Below are positions 1-9,167 of a stretch of DNA of 64,000 nucleotides, piece by piece. Numbering within the stretch: the first letter of the stretch is position 1; each line of letters starts with the position of its first letter. The translations under genes and the position numbers were made by a program. The stretch lies in assembly GCF_019977235.1 (NCBI RefSeq), contig NZ_AP024646.1, positions 3,720,001-3,784,000 of the forward strand, given 5' to 3'. The notes under the pieces were generated by a model. It saw nothing but the letters and a program-made list of their open reading frames with translations, had not been told where the DNA came from and did not search any database. Origin of the DNA: Arthrobacter sp. StoSoilB5 (lineage in GTDB: Bacteria > Actinomycetota > Actinomycetes > Actinomycetales > Micrococcaceae).

Positions 1-786
1 GTCGAAGCCCCACTCGGCAGCCGACGTCGGCTCGATGCCGAAGCCCAGGAAGCCCAGGCCTGCCAGTGTAAGGATGGACTCGGAAGCGTTCAGCGTAAAC
101 ATGAGTGGCAACGTGCGCGTGGCGTTCTTGAAGATGTGCCGTCCGATGATGCGCAAGCTGGAGGCTCCGAGGACCTTGGCCGACTCCACGAAGGGTTCAG
201 CTTTGAGTCGGATGGTCTCAGCCCGGATGACCCGGAAATACTGCGGTACAAATACCACAGTGATGGAGAACGCACAGGAGAAGATACCGCCCCAGAAACT
301 GGACTGGCCACGGCTGATAACGATGGAAATGACGATTGCCAGAAGCAGTGTGGGGAAGGCGTAGATTGCGTCGGCCACAACCACCAGGATGCGGTCCAGC
401 CAGCCTCCGAAGTAGCCGCTGAGCAGGCCCAGTGCAACGCCAAGGAAGAGTGACATCGCCACGGACACCACGATGACGGTCACGGCGGTTTGGGAACCCC
501 ATAGGACACGGGACAAAACGTCATAACCGCCGACAGTCGTGCCAAGCAGGTGCTTGGCACCCGGTGGCTGCTGGGTAGGGAAGGACCCGGACGCATCGCT
601 GAGTTGGGAGTAGCCATACGGGGCCAGCAGCGGCGCAAAAATACTCGTTAGCAGGAACAACCCGCTGAGAACAACGCCCACCACCAGCATGCCCCTTTGG
701 AGGCCAACGCTTTTCTTGAGGTGCGAGACCACGGGGAGACGGGAGAAGAGGGGCTGCTTGGGAGGAGTCAGTGCAGGAGTGCTCAT
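1..786 (-). CDS. dppC: Peptide ABC transporter permease, DppC type (3' end outside window)
   Basis: Inner-membrane subunit of a dipeptide/oligopeptide importer. It forms the translocation channel with the DppB-like protein encoded just upstream. The 262 codons present translate without a stop. An N-terminal cytoplasmic segment and first membrane helix (about residues 30-52) are followed by the OppC-like loop with LAPYGYSQLSD. The binding-protein-dependent transport domain then contains an EAA-type loop (ESAKVLGASSLRIIGRHIFK) that contacts the ATPase. The ATG lies 2 bases after the dppB stop, so the two genes are co-transcribed. The C-terminus, and presumably the ATPase genes, lie left of base 1. 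The family is clear; substrate specificity is not visible. Confidence 0.9.
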   Translation of the reverse strand, partial: MSTPALTPPKQPLFSRLPVVSHLKKSVGLQRGMLVVGVVLSGLFLLTSIFAPLLAPYGYSQLSDASGSFPTQQPPGAKHLLGTTVGGYDVLSRVLWGSQTAVTVIVVSVAMSLFLGVALGLLSGYFGGWLDRILVVVADAIYAFPTLLLAIVISIVISRGQSSFWGGIFSCAFSITVVFVPQYFRVIRAETIRLKAEPFVESAKVLGASSLRIIGRHIFKNATRTLPLMFTLNASESILTLAGLGFLGFGIEPTSAAEWGFD

Positions 787-788
787 GG

Positions 789-1880
789 TCAGTACCTCAC
801 TCGCGGGTCGATGAGCGCGGCAATGATGTCCACGATGAAGTTGGTCACGGCAACGATGATGGCCAGCAGCACGACGATGCCCTGGACAGCTACAAAGTCG
901 CGGGCATTCAGGTATTGCACCAGCTGGTAGCCGAGTCCTTTCCATTCAAACGTTGTTTCAGTGAGGACGGCTCCACCAAGCATTAACGCGATTTGCAGGC
1001 CCATGACGGTGATGATGGGGATCAGCGCCGGCTTGTACGCATGCTTGGTGACGAGCCGGAATTCGCTGACGCCGCGGGACCGGCCAGCCTCGACGTAATC
1101 CTTACCCAAAGTCCCGATCACGTTTGTACGGACCAACCGGAGGAAGATGCCGGCGGTGAGGAGGCCCAGGGTCGCCGCGGGCAGGACTGCGTGCGAGACG
1201 ACGTCGCCGAAGGCGGTGAAGTTGCCGCTGCGCAGGGCATCAACCCAATAAATGCCCGACGGCGCAGCCAGGCTTCCCATTGCAAGTTCCGTTCGCGTCG
1301 ACGCGCGTCCGGCGACCGGGAACCAGCCCAGCCAGGTGGAGAACGTCAGCTTCAAGAGAAGTCCCGAGAAGAAGGGCGGGGTGGCATAGCAAAGGATTGC
1401 GAAGAAACGCAATGATGCGTCCGCTGCTTTGTCGCGGCGGTAGGCCGCGATGAGGCCGAGGGGAATGCCGACCATCAGGGCGACAACAATGGCGTTGATG
1501 CTGAGTTCCAGTGTCGCGGCACCGAACGTAGTGATCATCTCGGCCACTGGCCTTCGGTCAGTGATCGTCGTGCCGAAGTTGCCTGTGATGAGCTGGCCCA
1601 GGTACTCGAAGTACTGAATGAAGATGGGCCTGTCGTAGCCGGCATCATGGATTCGCTGGGCCAGGACATCCGGTGGGAGGCGTCCGCCCTGGGCAGCCGT
1701 GATGGGATCTCCAATGACCCGCATCAGGAAGAAGACCAACGTCACAAGAATGAAGACGGTGGGGATGATCAGGAAGAACCGGATCACGATGTACTTTCCG
1801 AGGCCTCCCCCAGCCTTGGACTTGCTCTTTGGAGTGACGATTCCGGGCTCTGCCTCGGGTACGTCTATAAGTGTTGTCAT
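789..1880 (-). CDS. dppB: Peptide ABC transporter permease, DppB type
   Basis: Membrane permease subunit of the peptide importer, 363 aa, a little longer than the usual 310-340 aa because of a polar N-terminal extension of about 30 residues before the first helix (IRFFLIIPTVFILVTLVFFL). The remainder has the six-helix DppB/OppB layout with an EAA loop (DYVEAGRSRGVSEFRLVTKH, near residues 235-255) and the C-terminal FIVDIIAALIDPRVRY ending typical of the family. It sits between the binding-protein gene and dppC. The 127 bases separating it from the binding-protein gene carry a strong hairpin, which may lower permease expression relative to the binding protein. Confidence 0.92.
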   Translation of the reverse strand: MTTLIDVPEAEPGIVTPKSKSKAGGGLGKYIVIRFFLIIPTVFILVTLVFFLMRVIGDPITAAQGGRLPPDVLAQRIHDAGYDRPIFIQYFEYLGQLITGNFGTTITDRRPVAEMITTFGAATLELSINAIVVALMVGIPLGLIAAYRRDKAADASLRFFAILCYATPPFFSGLLLKLTFSTWLGWFPVAGRASTRTELAMGSLAAPSGIYWVDALRSGNFTAFGDVVSHAVLPAATLGLLTAGIFLRLVRTNVIGTLGKDYVEAGRSRGVSEFRLVTKHAYKPALIPIITVMGLQIALMLGGAVLTETTFEWKGLGYQLVQYLNARDFVAVQGIVVLLAIIVAVTNFIVDIIAALIDPRVRY

Positions 1881-1952
1881 TGTTACCTGTATTTCCTGCC
1901 CGCGGATTGCGCGGGATTGGCTCGTGCATGCCGGCCACGAAGGTGGTCAGCA

Positions 1953-1989
1953 AAGGAGGCGGGACACCGGATCAGCGTCCCGCCTCCTT
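1953..1989 (-). terminator. 13-bp stem-loop between binding-protein gene and dppB
   Basis: Perfect 13-bp inverted repeat (1953-1965 with 1977-1989, 11-base loop) starting 18 bases after the binding-protein stop codon. No U-tract follows on the transcribed strand. It therefore looks like an intra-operon mRNA-stabilising or attenuating hairpin rather than a full terminator. Such hairpins after the solute-binding-protein gene are common and explain excess binding protein. Confidence 0.6.
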
Positions 1990-2007
1990 CCCACCACAGA
2001 GGCGTGG

Positions 2008-3636
2008 TTACTTGGAAATCGTTCCGAGGCGGAACTTGAACGATGCGTCCAACGTCTTCTCGACGCCGTTCACGCCGCTTCCGGCCACCGCTACCTGGGC
2101 ACCCTGAAGCAGGGGAAGGGTTGAGATGTCCTTGGCCAGTGCGTTCTGGACATCCTTGATGTCTGCCTCACGCTTGGTCTTGTCAGCTTCGGTCAGCTGC
2201 TTGGCGATCAGATCGTTCACAGTCGGGTTGTTGTAGTGGTTCTTCAGGAAGCCGCCGTCCGGGAAGAACGGGGTCAGGTAGTTATCGGCGTCACTGAAGT
2301 CGGGGAACCACCCAAACTGGAATACAGGGTACTCGTCAGCGCGGCTCGCCTTGCTGTACGTAACCCATTCCGTGGACTGCAGGTTGACCTTGAAGAGGCC
2401 GGACTTCTCCAGCTGTTCCTTGATCATGGCGTATTCGTCGCCTGAAGAACCGCCGTAGTGGTCCGGGTTGTACTGCAGGTTCAGCGCAACGGGCTCTGTA
2501 ATGCCGGCATCGGCCAGGACCTTCTTTGCCTTGTCGGTGCTGGGCTTTCCGTTGTCTCCATAGGCATCCTTGAATGACTCGTTGGCCCCAAGGAATCCGC
2601 TGGGCACGTTGGAGTACAGGGGGAGGTAAGTGCCCTTGTAAACCTGGTCAGCTATGGCCTGGCGGTCCACGAGGTTGGCAACAGCCTGCCGGACAGCGAG
2701 TGCCTTGGCGGGATCAGCCCCGGCGGCCTTGGTGCCGAACGGCATGGTATCGAAGTTGAACGTGATGTAGCGGATCTCGCCGCCCGGTCCCGTCAGCACC
2801 TTGACTTTGGAGTCTTTCCTCAGGTCATCGACGTCCGTGGCGCTGAGGCTGCGGAAGGCGACGTCGATGTTGCCCTGCTGGATGTCCAACTTGAGGTTGG
2901 TGGGGCTGGCGTAGTACTTGATGGTCGCTTCATCGTTCGCCGGCTTGCCAAGGACACCCTTATAGTCTGCAAAGGCCTTGAAGCTGACAAGTTCGTTCTT
3001 TTTGTAGCTGTCAATCGTGTATTGGCCGTAGAAGGCTTTGGCCTTGATGATCTCGTCGTCCGGAAGGATTTTGTCGGCCGGGAAAACTTCGTCGTCCACA
3101 ATGGGCGCGGCAGGACTGCTGAGGATCTGGCTGAATGTTTGGTCGTTTGCCTTCTTCAGCTTGAAGACCACCGTGGTGGCATCGGGAGTGCTCACATTCT
3201 CGATGTTGGTCAGCAGCGACGCCGGGCCAGCAGGGTCATTGATGGCAACCTGGCGATCGAATGAGAACTTGACGTCCTTGGAGTCCAACGTATGTCCATT
3301 GGCCCATTTCAGGCCGGACTTGAGCTTTACTGTGTACTCGGAAGGGGCCGTGAACGAGGACGACTCCGCAAGGTCCGGGACTGGCTCAGCACCGCCGGGT
3401 TTGGAATTCAACAGGAACGAGTAGATCTGGTTCATCACCATGAACGAACCATTGTCATAGGACCCGGCGGGGTCCAGCGACGTGACTTTGTCTGTGGTGC
3501 CGTAGGCGATCGGGCCGGCGGCAGCCGGGGCGGATGAGGACCCGCCGCCGGAGGGCCCGGTGCATGCAGTCAAAGCGAGGGCGGAAACGCCCGCGAGCGC
3601 GATAACGCCATGCAGGGCCTTCTTCTTCAGTGCCAT
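2008..3636 (-). CDS. Peptide ABC transporter substrate-binding lipoprotein
   Basis: Extracytoplasmic peptide-binding protein (DppA/OppA, SBP family 5), 542 aa from the chosen ATG. The start at 3636 is preferred over a longer in-frame start at 3717 because GAAGG lies about 8 bases upstream and the protein then opens with a lipoprotein signal (MALKKKALHGVIALAGVSAL, then ALTAC with the lipidated Cys at residue 25). The mature part has a Ser/Gly/Ala-rich linker and the family-5 pattern (ITFNFDTMPFG, VRQAVANLVDRQAIADQVYKG, LLQGAQVAVA near the end). First gene of the operon with dppB and dppC. The substrate is inferred as peptides from family membership. Confidence 0.93.
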   Translation of the reverse strand: MALKKKALHGVIALAGVSALALTACTGPSGGGSSSAPAAAGPIAYGTTDKVTSLDPAGSYDNGSFMVMNQIYSFLLNSKPGGAEPVPDLAESSSFTAPSEYTVKLKSGLKWANGHTLDSKDVKFSFDRQVAINDPAGPASLLTNIENVSTPDATTVVFKLKKANDQTFSQILSSPAAPIVDDEVFPADKILPDDEIIKAKAFYGQYTIDSYKKNELVSFKAFADYKGVLGKPANDEATIKYYASPTNLKLDIQQGNIDVAFRSLSATDVDDLRKDSKVKVLTGPGGEIRYITFNFDTMPFGTKAAGADPAKALAVRQAVANLVDRQAIADQVYKGTYLPLYSNVPSGFLGANESFKDAYGDNGKPSTDKAKKVLADAGITEPVALNLQYNPDHYGGSSGDEYAMIKEQLEKSGLFKVNLQSTEWVTYSKASRADEYPVFQFGWFPDFSDADNYLTPFFPDGGFLKNHYNNPTVNDLIAKQLTEADKTKREADIKDVQNALAKDISTLPLLQGAQVAVAGSGVNGVEKTLDASFKFRLGTISK

Positions 3637-3955
3637 CTGTGAACCTTCTGTTCGATGGATTAGGCGCACCGCCGTGGGATATTTGTGACGGAGCGCACTC
3701 TTGATTCCACGATTCAATCAGACTTCAGTCGCCCGGATACCTTGATTTAGTGATTCGAGACACAATATTTACCTACGAGTAGGTTTTCCGGGCCGCATCG
3801 AGGCATTGCCCCGGAGGGAGCGCCGGAATATCTTTATTCCGAGTTGAAATGCGCTGGATCACGGTCAGGCAGAACCACGCCGTGGGCAGCATCCAGGCGG
3901 CGGTTTAGGGGGCCGCCGAGGTAATGGGTGCAGGACCAGTCCGAAGGACAGGCAC
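3637..3955. other. 319-base divergent intergenic region
   Basis: Lies between the peptide-binding-protein gene (leftward) and the caspase-like gene (rightward), so it should hold promoters for both. The part at 3720-3790 is AT-rich against the surrounding sequence and holds one perfect palindrome (listed separately). I could not pick a convincing -35/-10 pair in either direction. No small gene is supported. GAAGGAC about 6 bases before the caspase-like ATG is a good ribosome binding site. Confidence 0.5.
3771..3784. promoter_or_regulatory. Palindrome ACCTAC-GA-GTAGGT, candidate operator
   Basis: Perfect 6-bp arms with a 2-base centre, about 135 bases upstream of the peptide-binding-protein start and 172 bases upstream of the caspase-like gene. 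The dyad shape resembles TetR-family operators. Which gene it serves and which protein binds it are unknown. Confidence 0.4.
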
Positions 3956-4783
3956 ATGAGCAAGGCAGCCCTTTGCGTAGGGATCAACAAGTTCAAGTAT
4001 TTACCCGAATCAAGCTGGCTTAACGGCTGCGTGAACGACGCCGGGGACCTGGCCGCCCTCCTTGAGGCGCAGTACGGTTTCGCCGCTTCCAGTATCAAGG
4101 TCCTGCGTGACGCCAAGGCCACCAAGAAATCCGTGATGACCGAACTCAACAAGTTGGTGGATGGCGCCGTAGACGGAAAGTCCAACCACATCGTCTTCAC
4201 CTTCTCAAGCCATGGCACGCAGATACCCGATGCCAGCGGCGATGAAGCGGATCGGCTGGACGAGGCCTTCGCCTGCTATGACATCAACAACTCCGGCGAC
4301 TCCTGGGACCCGGACACAGTGATCACGGATGATGAGCTGGCGACGCTCTTCGGGCGGCTGCCGGACGGTGTCCTCATGGACGTCGTGCTGGACACTTGCC
4401 ACAGCGGTACCGGACTGAAGTCCCTGGACCTGTTGCCAGGCCGACGCCCCCGTTTCCTGCCCGCTCCGACGCCCCGGGCTGTGATCGCAAACGAGTTCAG
4501 CGACACCCGCACCCTGCGCGACCTGGTGAAATCAGCAAAGCTCTCCAAGCCTGTCCTGATGGCAGCCTGCCGCTCTGACCAGACGGCAGCAGATGCCCTC
4601 ATTGACGGACGCTACAACGGCGCCTTCACCTACCACTTCGTGAAGTCCCTCCAGGGCAACGGCACTGCCGGGCGGGCGGAGGTGCTGAAGCTGGTGAGTA
4701 AGGGGCTCAAAGGCGGCGGTTTTGATCAAGTCGCCCAGCTGGAAGGGACGACGGCGGCACGCAAGGCTGCGTGGGGCAGCTAG
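3956..4783 (+). CDS. Caspase-fold cysteine peptidase (peptidase C14 family, metacaspase-like)
   Basis: Standalone caspase-like (p20-type) peptidase of 275 aa with no signal peptide. Visible features: ALCVGINKF opens the fold; GCVNDA at residues 24-29 is the usual first conserved element; the catalytic His is in FSSHGTQ (H86); an acidic stretch GDEADRLDEAF follows; the catalytic Cys is in DTCHSGT (C148). No Gly-rich Pro/Gln prodomain and no fused sensor (TPR, NACHT, WD40) is present, so this is a bare peptidase domain. Metacaspase relatives cleave after Arg/Lys and often need Ca2+; specificity here is not determined. It converges on an HExxH metallopeptidase gene 29 bases away. The physiological role is unknown. 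Confidence 0.85.
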   Translation: MSKAALCVGINKFKYLPESSWLNGCVNDAGDLAALLEAQYGFAASSIKVLRDAKATKKSVMTELNKLVDGAVDGKSNHIVFTFSSHGTQIPDASGDEADRLDEAFACYDINNSGDSWDPDTVITDDELATLFGRLPDGVLMDVVLDTCHSGTGLKSLDLLPGRRPRFLPAPTPRAVIANEFSDTRTLRDLVKSAKLSKPVLMAACRSDQTAADALIDGRYNGAFTYHFVKSLQGNGTAGRAEVLKLVSKGLKGGGFDQVAQLEGTTAARKAAWGS

Positions 4784-4812
4784 TCCTTGACTGGCGCCCC
4801 AAGGGACATCAG

Positions 4813-6471
4813 CTATTCGCCCGTACCGTGAAACTTGTTCCTAACGCCGGAGGAAGCTGCCTCCTCGACGTCGTGCTGTTGATCGGATCCATACAGCATT
4901 CCCTGCCGTTCCCGGTCCATCACGGGTTTCAGGGCGGCGTACACCAGGCGCCCACCTGCGTCGAACCTGAGGAGTCCTCCGCCACGGATATCCACGAAAT
5001 CCCGACGGGTCTTCAAGCCAAGGCGGACGTAGGCCTCCTTGCGGCTCATGCGCACCGTCTGTATGAACGACGCCCCGATCTCCGAGATGATGAAACCGTC
5101 TGGTGACACGCGTTCGGACGTCCGCACCCGGGTGGAGCTCAAGGGAGTGCGCCGCTCCAGCCGTGCTGCGTCCAGGAGCCGCGGATTTTCCCACACGAAA
5201 CGCTGGACTTCCTGGGGATCTGATCCCAGGGCCGAAAGCCGGATCGGATAACGCAACCCCTGGTAGTTATCCACGCCGCTGATGTTGTTTAGCGACACCC
5301 GGCGGATCCCTATGGCCGAAAATTCAGCTTGGAGGGCCTCCCGATACCCGTGGTTGTCTTCGGGGACCATGTCCAGGTCCGCGGCAATGATGCCACGTAG
5401 GAGATCACGCCAGGTAACGTCCACCGGTGGCATATAGGAGAGGCCGCGGATTACCATGCGCAGGACCCTCATGGCCACGATCGAACCCGATTCGGCCTTC
5501 TGCTGCAGGCTTTGGTTATCCCCAAAACGGGCATTCCTCTCGGACCACAACCGCTGGACCGCCCGGAGTACTGCCCCGACCACAACGGCTCCCCGCGCGT
5601 GCGGCTCCAGCAGGGTTTGCCAACCCTCCGGAATGGCGCCAACAAATGGCTCCCTCAAGGGACCGCGGGCGAACAAGTCGCGCGCAAAGTCGAAGAGGGA
5701 CCTGTTCAGGATCGCATCGTCCACAACCTGCCCGGCCTCAAAGCCGTCCCCGGCAGCTTCAAGTTGCCGGAAGACCACCTCACGCGATGAGAACACAGAC
5801 AGGATGGCCACCAGATCCGCCAGTGCCTCGTGCATGGCAAGTTGCTCGATGGTGGCAAGCTGGTCTGCCCACGCAGGCCTGAAGCCATCAAGGATCGCAT
5901 GTGTAACTTCGTGGGCCACAATGTCCCTGTACAGCGCAGTGGGTACTTTGTATCCCATGCGGTCCACCGAACCAAAGCGGATGGTGTTGGTACCCCGCTC
6001 ATATCCGGTGTCGATGGCCGTGACAAGGTCCCTTGCCTTGAGGACTACCCGGCCCTCCGGGTTCCAGGGCATCCGACGGCCGAGCGTGGATTCGAAGATA
6101 TCCAAGGTGCTCATGGCCACTCCGTAGACGTGCTGGGCCAGGAAACGGGTATCGTCCAGGAGCTCGCGAAGGTCCGTGGGGGGAGGTTCCGACACCAATT
6201 GCCACGGGTTGCCCTGGAGGGTCAGGGTAACCGGTGACACGGTGGTCCCGCGCCATTTCCGGATGTGTATCGCGTAGCGGTGGCCAGTGGGGCCGCGCCG
6301 CAGCCGCTCTACAGGTATGCGCACCTGGGCTGTAAGCGGCGGCTCCCCGCCGCTGCCTATCGGCCCCTCTGCAAGGACCGTCACGGAGACCATCTGCCCG
6401 GCTTTGATGTCTCCGGGGCTCTTCTTTGGAAATGCCACAGTCATCGCCATCCCGAATGCGGACCCCAACAC
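4813..6471 (-). CDS. Uncharacterised HExxH zinc metallopeptidase (gluzincin-like)
   Basis: 552 aa from a GTG at 6471. ATGs at 6450 and 6444 are equally plausible starts because none has a clear Shine-Dalgarno sequence. The zinc site is HEVTH (residues 187-191) with a probable third ligand E215 in HEALADL, a spacing like thermolysin-type gluzincins. The segment 110-200 (FLAQHVYGVAMSTLDIFEST, then GSVDRMGYKVP) resembles the region before the HExxH helix of M4-like enzymes. No signal peptide or membrane segment is evident, so a cytoplasmic location is inferred. The N-terminal ~95 residues and the C-terminal ~150 residues match nothing I recognise. Convergent with the caspase-like gene. The substrate is unknown. 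Confidence 0.7.
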   Translation of the reverse strand: MLGSAFGMAMTVAFPKKSPGDIKAGQMVSVTVLAEGPIGSGGEPPLTAQVRIPVERLRRGPTGHRYAIHIRKWRGTTVSPVTLTLQGNPWQLVSEPPPTDLRELLDDTRFLAQHVYGVAMSTLDIFESTLGRRMPWNPEGRVVLKARDLVTAIDTGYERGTNTIRFGSVDRMGYKVPTALYRDIVAHEVTHAILDGFRPAWADQLATIEQLAMHEALADLVAILSVFSSREVVFRQLEAAGDGFEAGQVVDDAILNRSLFDFARDLFARGPLREPFVGAIPEGWQTLLEPHARGAVVVGAVLRAVQRLWSERNARFGDNQSLQQKAESGSIVAMRVLRMVIRGLSYMPPVDVTWRDLLRGIIAADLDMVPEDNHGYREALQAEFSAIGIRRVSLNNISGVDNYQGLRYPIRLSALGSDPQEVQRFVWENPRLLDAARLERRTPLSSTRVRTSERVSPDGFIISEIGASFIQTVRMSRKEAYVRLGLKTRRDFVDIRGGGLLRFDAGGRLVYAALKPVMDRERQGMLYGSDQQHDVEEAASSGVRNKFHGTGE

Positions 6472-6541
6472 ACCGCAGCGGTTGCGCTGCTTAGGCCAGT
6501 ATGGGGGCCCTCAAACCCGGAGGCAATGATCCACGTGCCTC

Positions 6542-7681
6542 CTAGAGGACTGCCCTCTGCAGGGAACGCGCGGCGTCGATGGTTGCCTGTCCCAGTACCC
6601 GGCTGCCTTGGTACAGCACAACCGTCTGGCCAGGTGCCACCCCGCGCAGCGGTTCGGTCAGGGTGACCACGAGTTCGGCCCGCTCAACACCCTCGTCATC
6701 GGCAACTAGTTCAACGCGCGCGCGGGCTGGAACGGGATCGCCGTGCGCCCGCACCTGGGCGTGGCAGTCGAACTCCGTACCGGTATCAACCTCGGAGATG
6801 GGCAAACCAGCCCAGGACACCTTGATTCCGCGGATTTCGTCGATTGCAAGGAGCGCTTCCGGCCCCACGACAACCTTGTTTTCCTTGGGCCGGATTTCCA
6901 GGACGAACCGGGGCTTGCCATCGGATGCAGGGGTGCCCAGCTTCAGGCCGCGGCGCTGTCCCACGGTGAAGGCGTTGGCACCCGGGTGCTCCCCCACCTT
7001 GGCACCAGTTTCATCAACGATGTCGCCAGTGGTCATTTCGATCTTCTCGGCCAGCCAACCACGAGTGTCCCCATCGGAGATAAAGCAGATATCGTGGCTG
7101 TCCGGCTTGTTTGCCACAGACAAACCCCGCCTTTCGGCCTCGGCCCTGACCTCGGCCTTGGAGGGAGTATCCGCCAGCGGGAACATGGAGTGCTTAAGCT
7201 GCTCATGTGTCAGGACGCCCAATACGTAGCTTTGGTCCTTGGCCCAGTCCGCTGCGCGATGCAGCTCGCGGTTGCCGTCGGCGTCTTCGATCACTTTGGC
7301 GTAGTGGCCGGTACACACAGCGTCAAAGCCCAGGGCAATGGCCTTTTCCAGCAAGGCAGCGAACTTGATGCGCTCGTTGCAACGCATGCATGGATTGGGC
7401 GTGCGTCCGGCAGCATATTCGTCGATGAAGTCCTGGACGACATCTTCCTTGAAGCGTTCCGAGAAGTCCCACACGTAGTAGGGAATCCCAAGGACATCAC
7501 AGGCACGCCAGGCATCGCGGGAGTCTTCAATGGTGCAGCAGCCCCGGCTTCCGGTGCGAAGTGTGCCGGGCATGCGCGACAAGGCAAGGTGGACTCCGAC
7601 GACGTCGTGTCCGGCCTCGACGGCGCGGGCGGCGGCCACGGCGGAATCGACTCCGCCGCTCATTGCTGCAAGTACTCGCAT
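6542..7681 (-). CDS. mnmA: tRNA 2-thiouridylase MnmA
   Basis: Cytoplasmic enzyme that thiolates U34 of Lys, Glu and Gln tRNAs, using ATP and sulfur relayed from a cysteine desulfurase. It is 379 aa, the normal family length. The PP-loop SGGVDS lies at residues 8-13. The two catalytic cysteines are C98 in NPCMRC and C199 in DICFIS. The C-terminal beta-barrel (about 285-379) includes the tRNA-binding region. A cysteine desulfurase gene lies 1.5 kb away on the same strand, separated by the divergently oriented flavoprotein, so the two may supply this reaction together. Assignment is firm. Confidence 0.96.
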   Translation of the reverse strand: MRVLAAMSGGVDSAVAAARAVEAGHDVVGVHLALSRMPGTLRTGSRGCCTIEDSRDAWRACDVLGIPYYVWDFSERFKEDVVQDFIDEYAAGRTPNPCMRCNERIKFAALLEKAIALGFDAVCTGHYAKVIEDADGNRELHRAADWAKDQSYVLGVLTHEQLKHSMFPLADTPSKAEVRAEAERRGLSVANKPDSHDICFISDGDTRGWLAEKIEMTTGDIVDETGAKVGEHPGANAFTVGQRRGLKLGTPASDGKPRFVLEIRPKENKVVVGPEALLAIDEIRGIKVSWAGLPISEVDTGTEFDCHAQVRAHGDPVPARARVELVADDEGVERAELVVTLTEPLRGVAPGQTVVLYQGSRVLGQATIDAARSLQRAVL

Positions 7682-7788
7682 GCTGGCTTTCCGTGGGTTT
7701 TCAAAAGGATGTGGTCATTGATTCCGGCTGAGGCCAGCCGGCACGCCCGTCTATTCTAGCTCCCGCACTAGTGTTCGCGGTAAATCCC

Positions 7789-7840
7789 TTGACTGGGAAC
7801 AGGACCGGCTTCTAAAGTCAAAGTAAGTTGTTTTAGAAAT
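7789..7840 (+). promoter_or_regulatory. Promoter and shared operator upstream of the flavoprotein gene
   Basis: TTGACT at 7789-7794, an 18-base spacer and TAAAGT at 7813-7818 form a plausible sigma-70-type promoter. Overlapping the -10 is an inverted repeat TTCTAAA (7810-7816) and TTTAGAA (7832-7838). The 30 bases 7811-7840 match 23 of 30 positions of 11177-11206, in front of the DoxX-like gene, placed identically over the -10. This suggests control by one regulator, most simply the Fe-S-type winged-helix protein encoded at 10441-11124. Confidence 0.6.
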
Positions 7841-7863
7841 CGCCACGATGGAGGTGGGCTGAA

Positions 7864-9114
7864 ATGGCACATGAACGAATGGTCATCGCCGGCGGCGGCT
7901 TGGCCGGTGCGACCACAGCAAAAACCCTGCGCGCCGATGGCTTCGGAGGACCCATCACCGTCCTGGCAGCCGAGGAACGGATCCCCTATCTTCGGCCACC
8001 GCTGTCCAAGGAGTTCCTCCTGGGCAAGGCGGAAGAGGATACCGTCCCGGTGGTGCCGGCTGGCTGGTACGAAGAAAACGATGTCGAGCTCCTCCTGGGC
8101 AGCCCTGCGGCGGGCATCGATGCACGGAGCCGCGCTGTCACGCTAAAGGACGGCCGGAGCCTGGACTACGCCAAACTGCTGATAGCCACCGGGGCGCAAC
8201 CCCGGCAGATCCCGCTTCCCGGCACGCATCTGGAGGGAGTCATGACTTTCAGGACGTTTGGGGACAGCCTGCGCCTGCGGTCCCTGCTCCGGGACGGTGG
8301 CAGGCGGGTGGTCATGGTCGGTTCCGGATGGATCGGCATGGAACTGGCCGCAGCTGCCCGCAGTTACGGCAATGATGTGGTCCTGCTTGGCTTGGAGGAG
8401 ATCCCCCTCAGTTCCGCCATCGGCCCCGAATTGGGCAACTATTTCCGGGCACTCCACGAAGGGAACGGCGTCAGCTTCAGGCTGCCCGCCAGTGCTGCCG
8501 GCATCGAAGGGAAGGATGGCCGCGCGACCGCAGTGCGAACCAACACCGGCGAGGTGCTGCCCGCAGATATCGTCATCATTGCCGTGGGGGTAGTGCCTGA
8601 CACATCTTTGGCGGAAACAGCGGGGCTAACCCTGGACAACGGAATCCTGGTGGATTCCGCGCTCCGCACCAGCGCCCCGGACATCCTGGCAGCTGGCGAC
8701 GTCGCCAACGCCCTGCATCCCTTCACCGGCGAGCATCATCGAAGTGAGCATTGGGCCAATGCACTTAATGGGGGCAAAGTGGCTGCCAGGTCGATGCTGG
8801 ACCACGATGTCGAGCTGGATGTTGTTCCGTATTTCTACACGGACCAGTTCACGCTCAGCATGGAGTACTCGGGCTTTCCTTCGCTGACCTCGGGCGTAGC
8901 GCCGGTGATCCGCGGCTCGCTCGACGACGCCAATTTCATCGCGTTTTGGATCCGCAACGGCGAGAAGGAGCAGGGCGAAGTAGTTGCTGGCATGAGCGTC
9001 AACATGCGCCGCGTACAAAAACCGATCAAGGCACTGATTTCAGGCCGGGTGCAGGTGAACGTAGCAAATCTGACGAATCCCGACGTTCCCCTTGAGGACC
9101 TTTTGCCCGACTGA
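7864..9114 (+). CDS. FAD/NAD(P)-dependent oxidoreductase, ferredoxin/rubredoxin reductase-like
   Basis: 416-aa two-dinucleotide-fold flavoprotein. The FAD-binding motif is GGGLAGATTA (residues 10-19), the second Rossmann motif VGSGWIGMELA (152-162) binds NAD(P)H, and AAGDVAN (about 276-282) contacts the flavin. RPPLSKEFL (44-52) is characteristic of the BphA4/ferredoxin-reductase group, which passes electrons from NAD(P)H to small iron-sulfur proteins. No Cys-pair disulfide motif is present, so it is not a thioredoxin-reductase type. No ferredoxin gene is adjacent, so the electron acceptor is unknown. A good ribosome binding site (GGAGGTG) precedes the ATG. Its promoter shares an operator with the DoxX-like gene 3.4 kb away. 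Confidence 0.88.
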   Translation: MAHERMVIAGGGLAGATTAKTLRADGFGGPITVLAAEERIPYLRPPLSKEFLLGKAEEDTVPVVPAGWYEENDVELLLGSPAAGIDARSRAVTLKDGRSLDYAKLLIATGAQPRQIPLPGTHLEGVMTFRTFGDSLRLRSLLRDGGRRVVMVGSGWIGMELAAAARSYGNDVVLLGLEEIPLSSAIGPELGNYFRALHEGNGVSFRLPASAAGIEGKDGRATAVRTNTGEVLPADIVIIAVGVVPDTSLAETAGLTLDNGILVDSALRTSAPDILAAGDVANALHPFTGEHHRSEHWANALNGGKVAARSMLDHDVELDVVPYFYTDQFTLSMEYSGFPSLTSGVAPVIRGSLDDANFIAFWIRNGEKEQGEVVAGMSVNMRRVQKPIKALISGRVQVNVANLTNPDVPLEDLLPD

Positions 9115-9167
9115 CTTTCGCGACTGGTTTTTTTCGACCCACTTTTGCCGCAGGCCTCATTGACCGG

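Noticed and set aside
3956..4783. Caspase-like gene as a toxin-antitoxin module
   Set aside because: No small antitoxin-like gene adjoins it, and the flanking gene is a 552-aa metallopeptidase on the other strand.
5456..6127. Long antisense open frame (223 codons) over the metallopeptidase gene
   Set aside because: It lies wholly inside a coding gene on the other strand, has no conserved domain or ribosome binding site, and reflects GC-rich frame bias.
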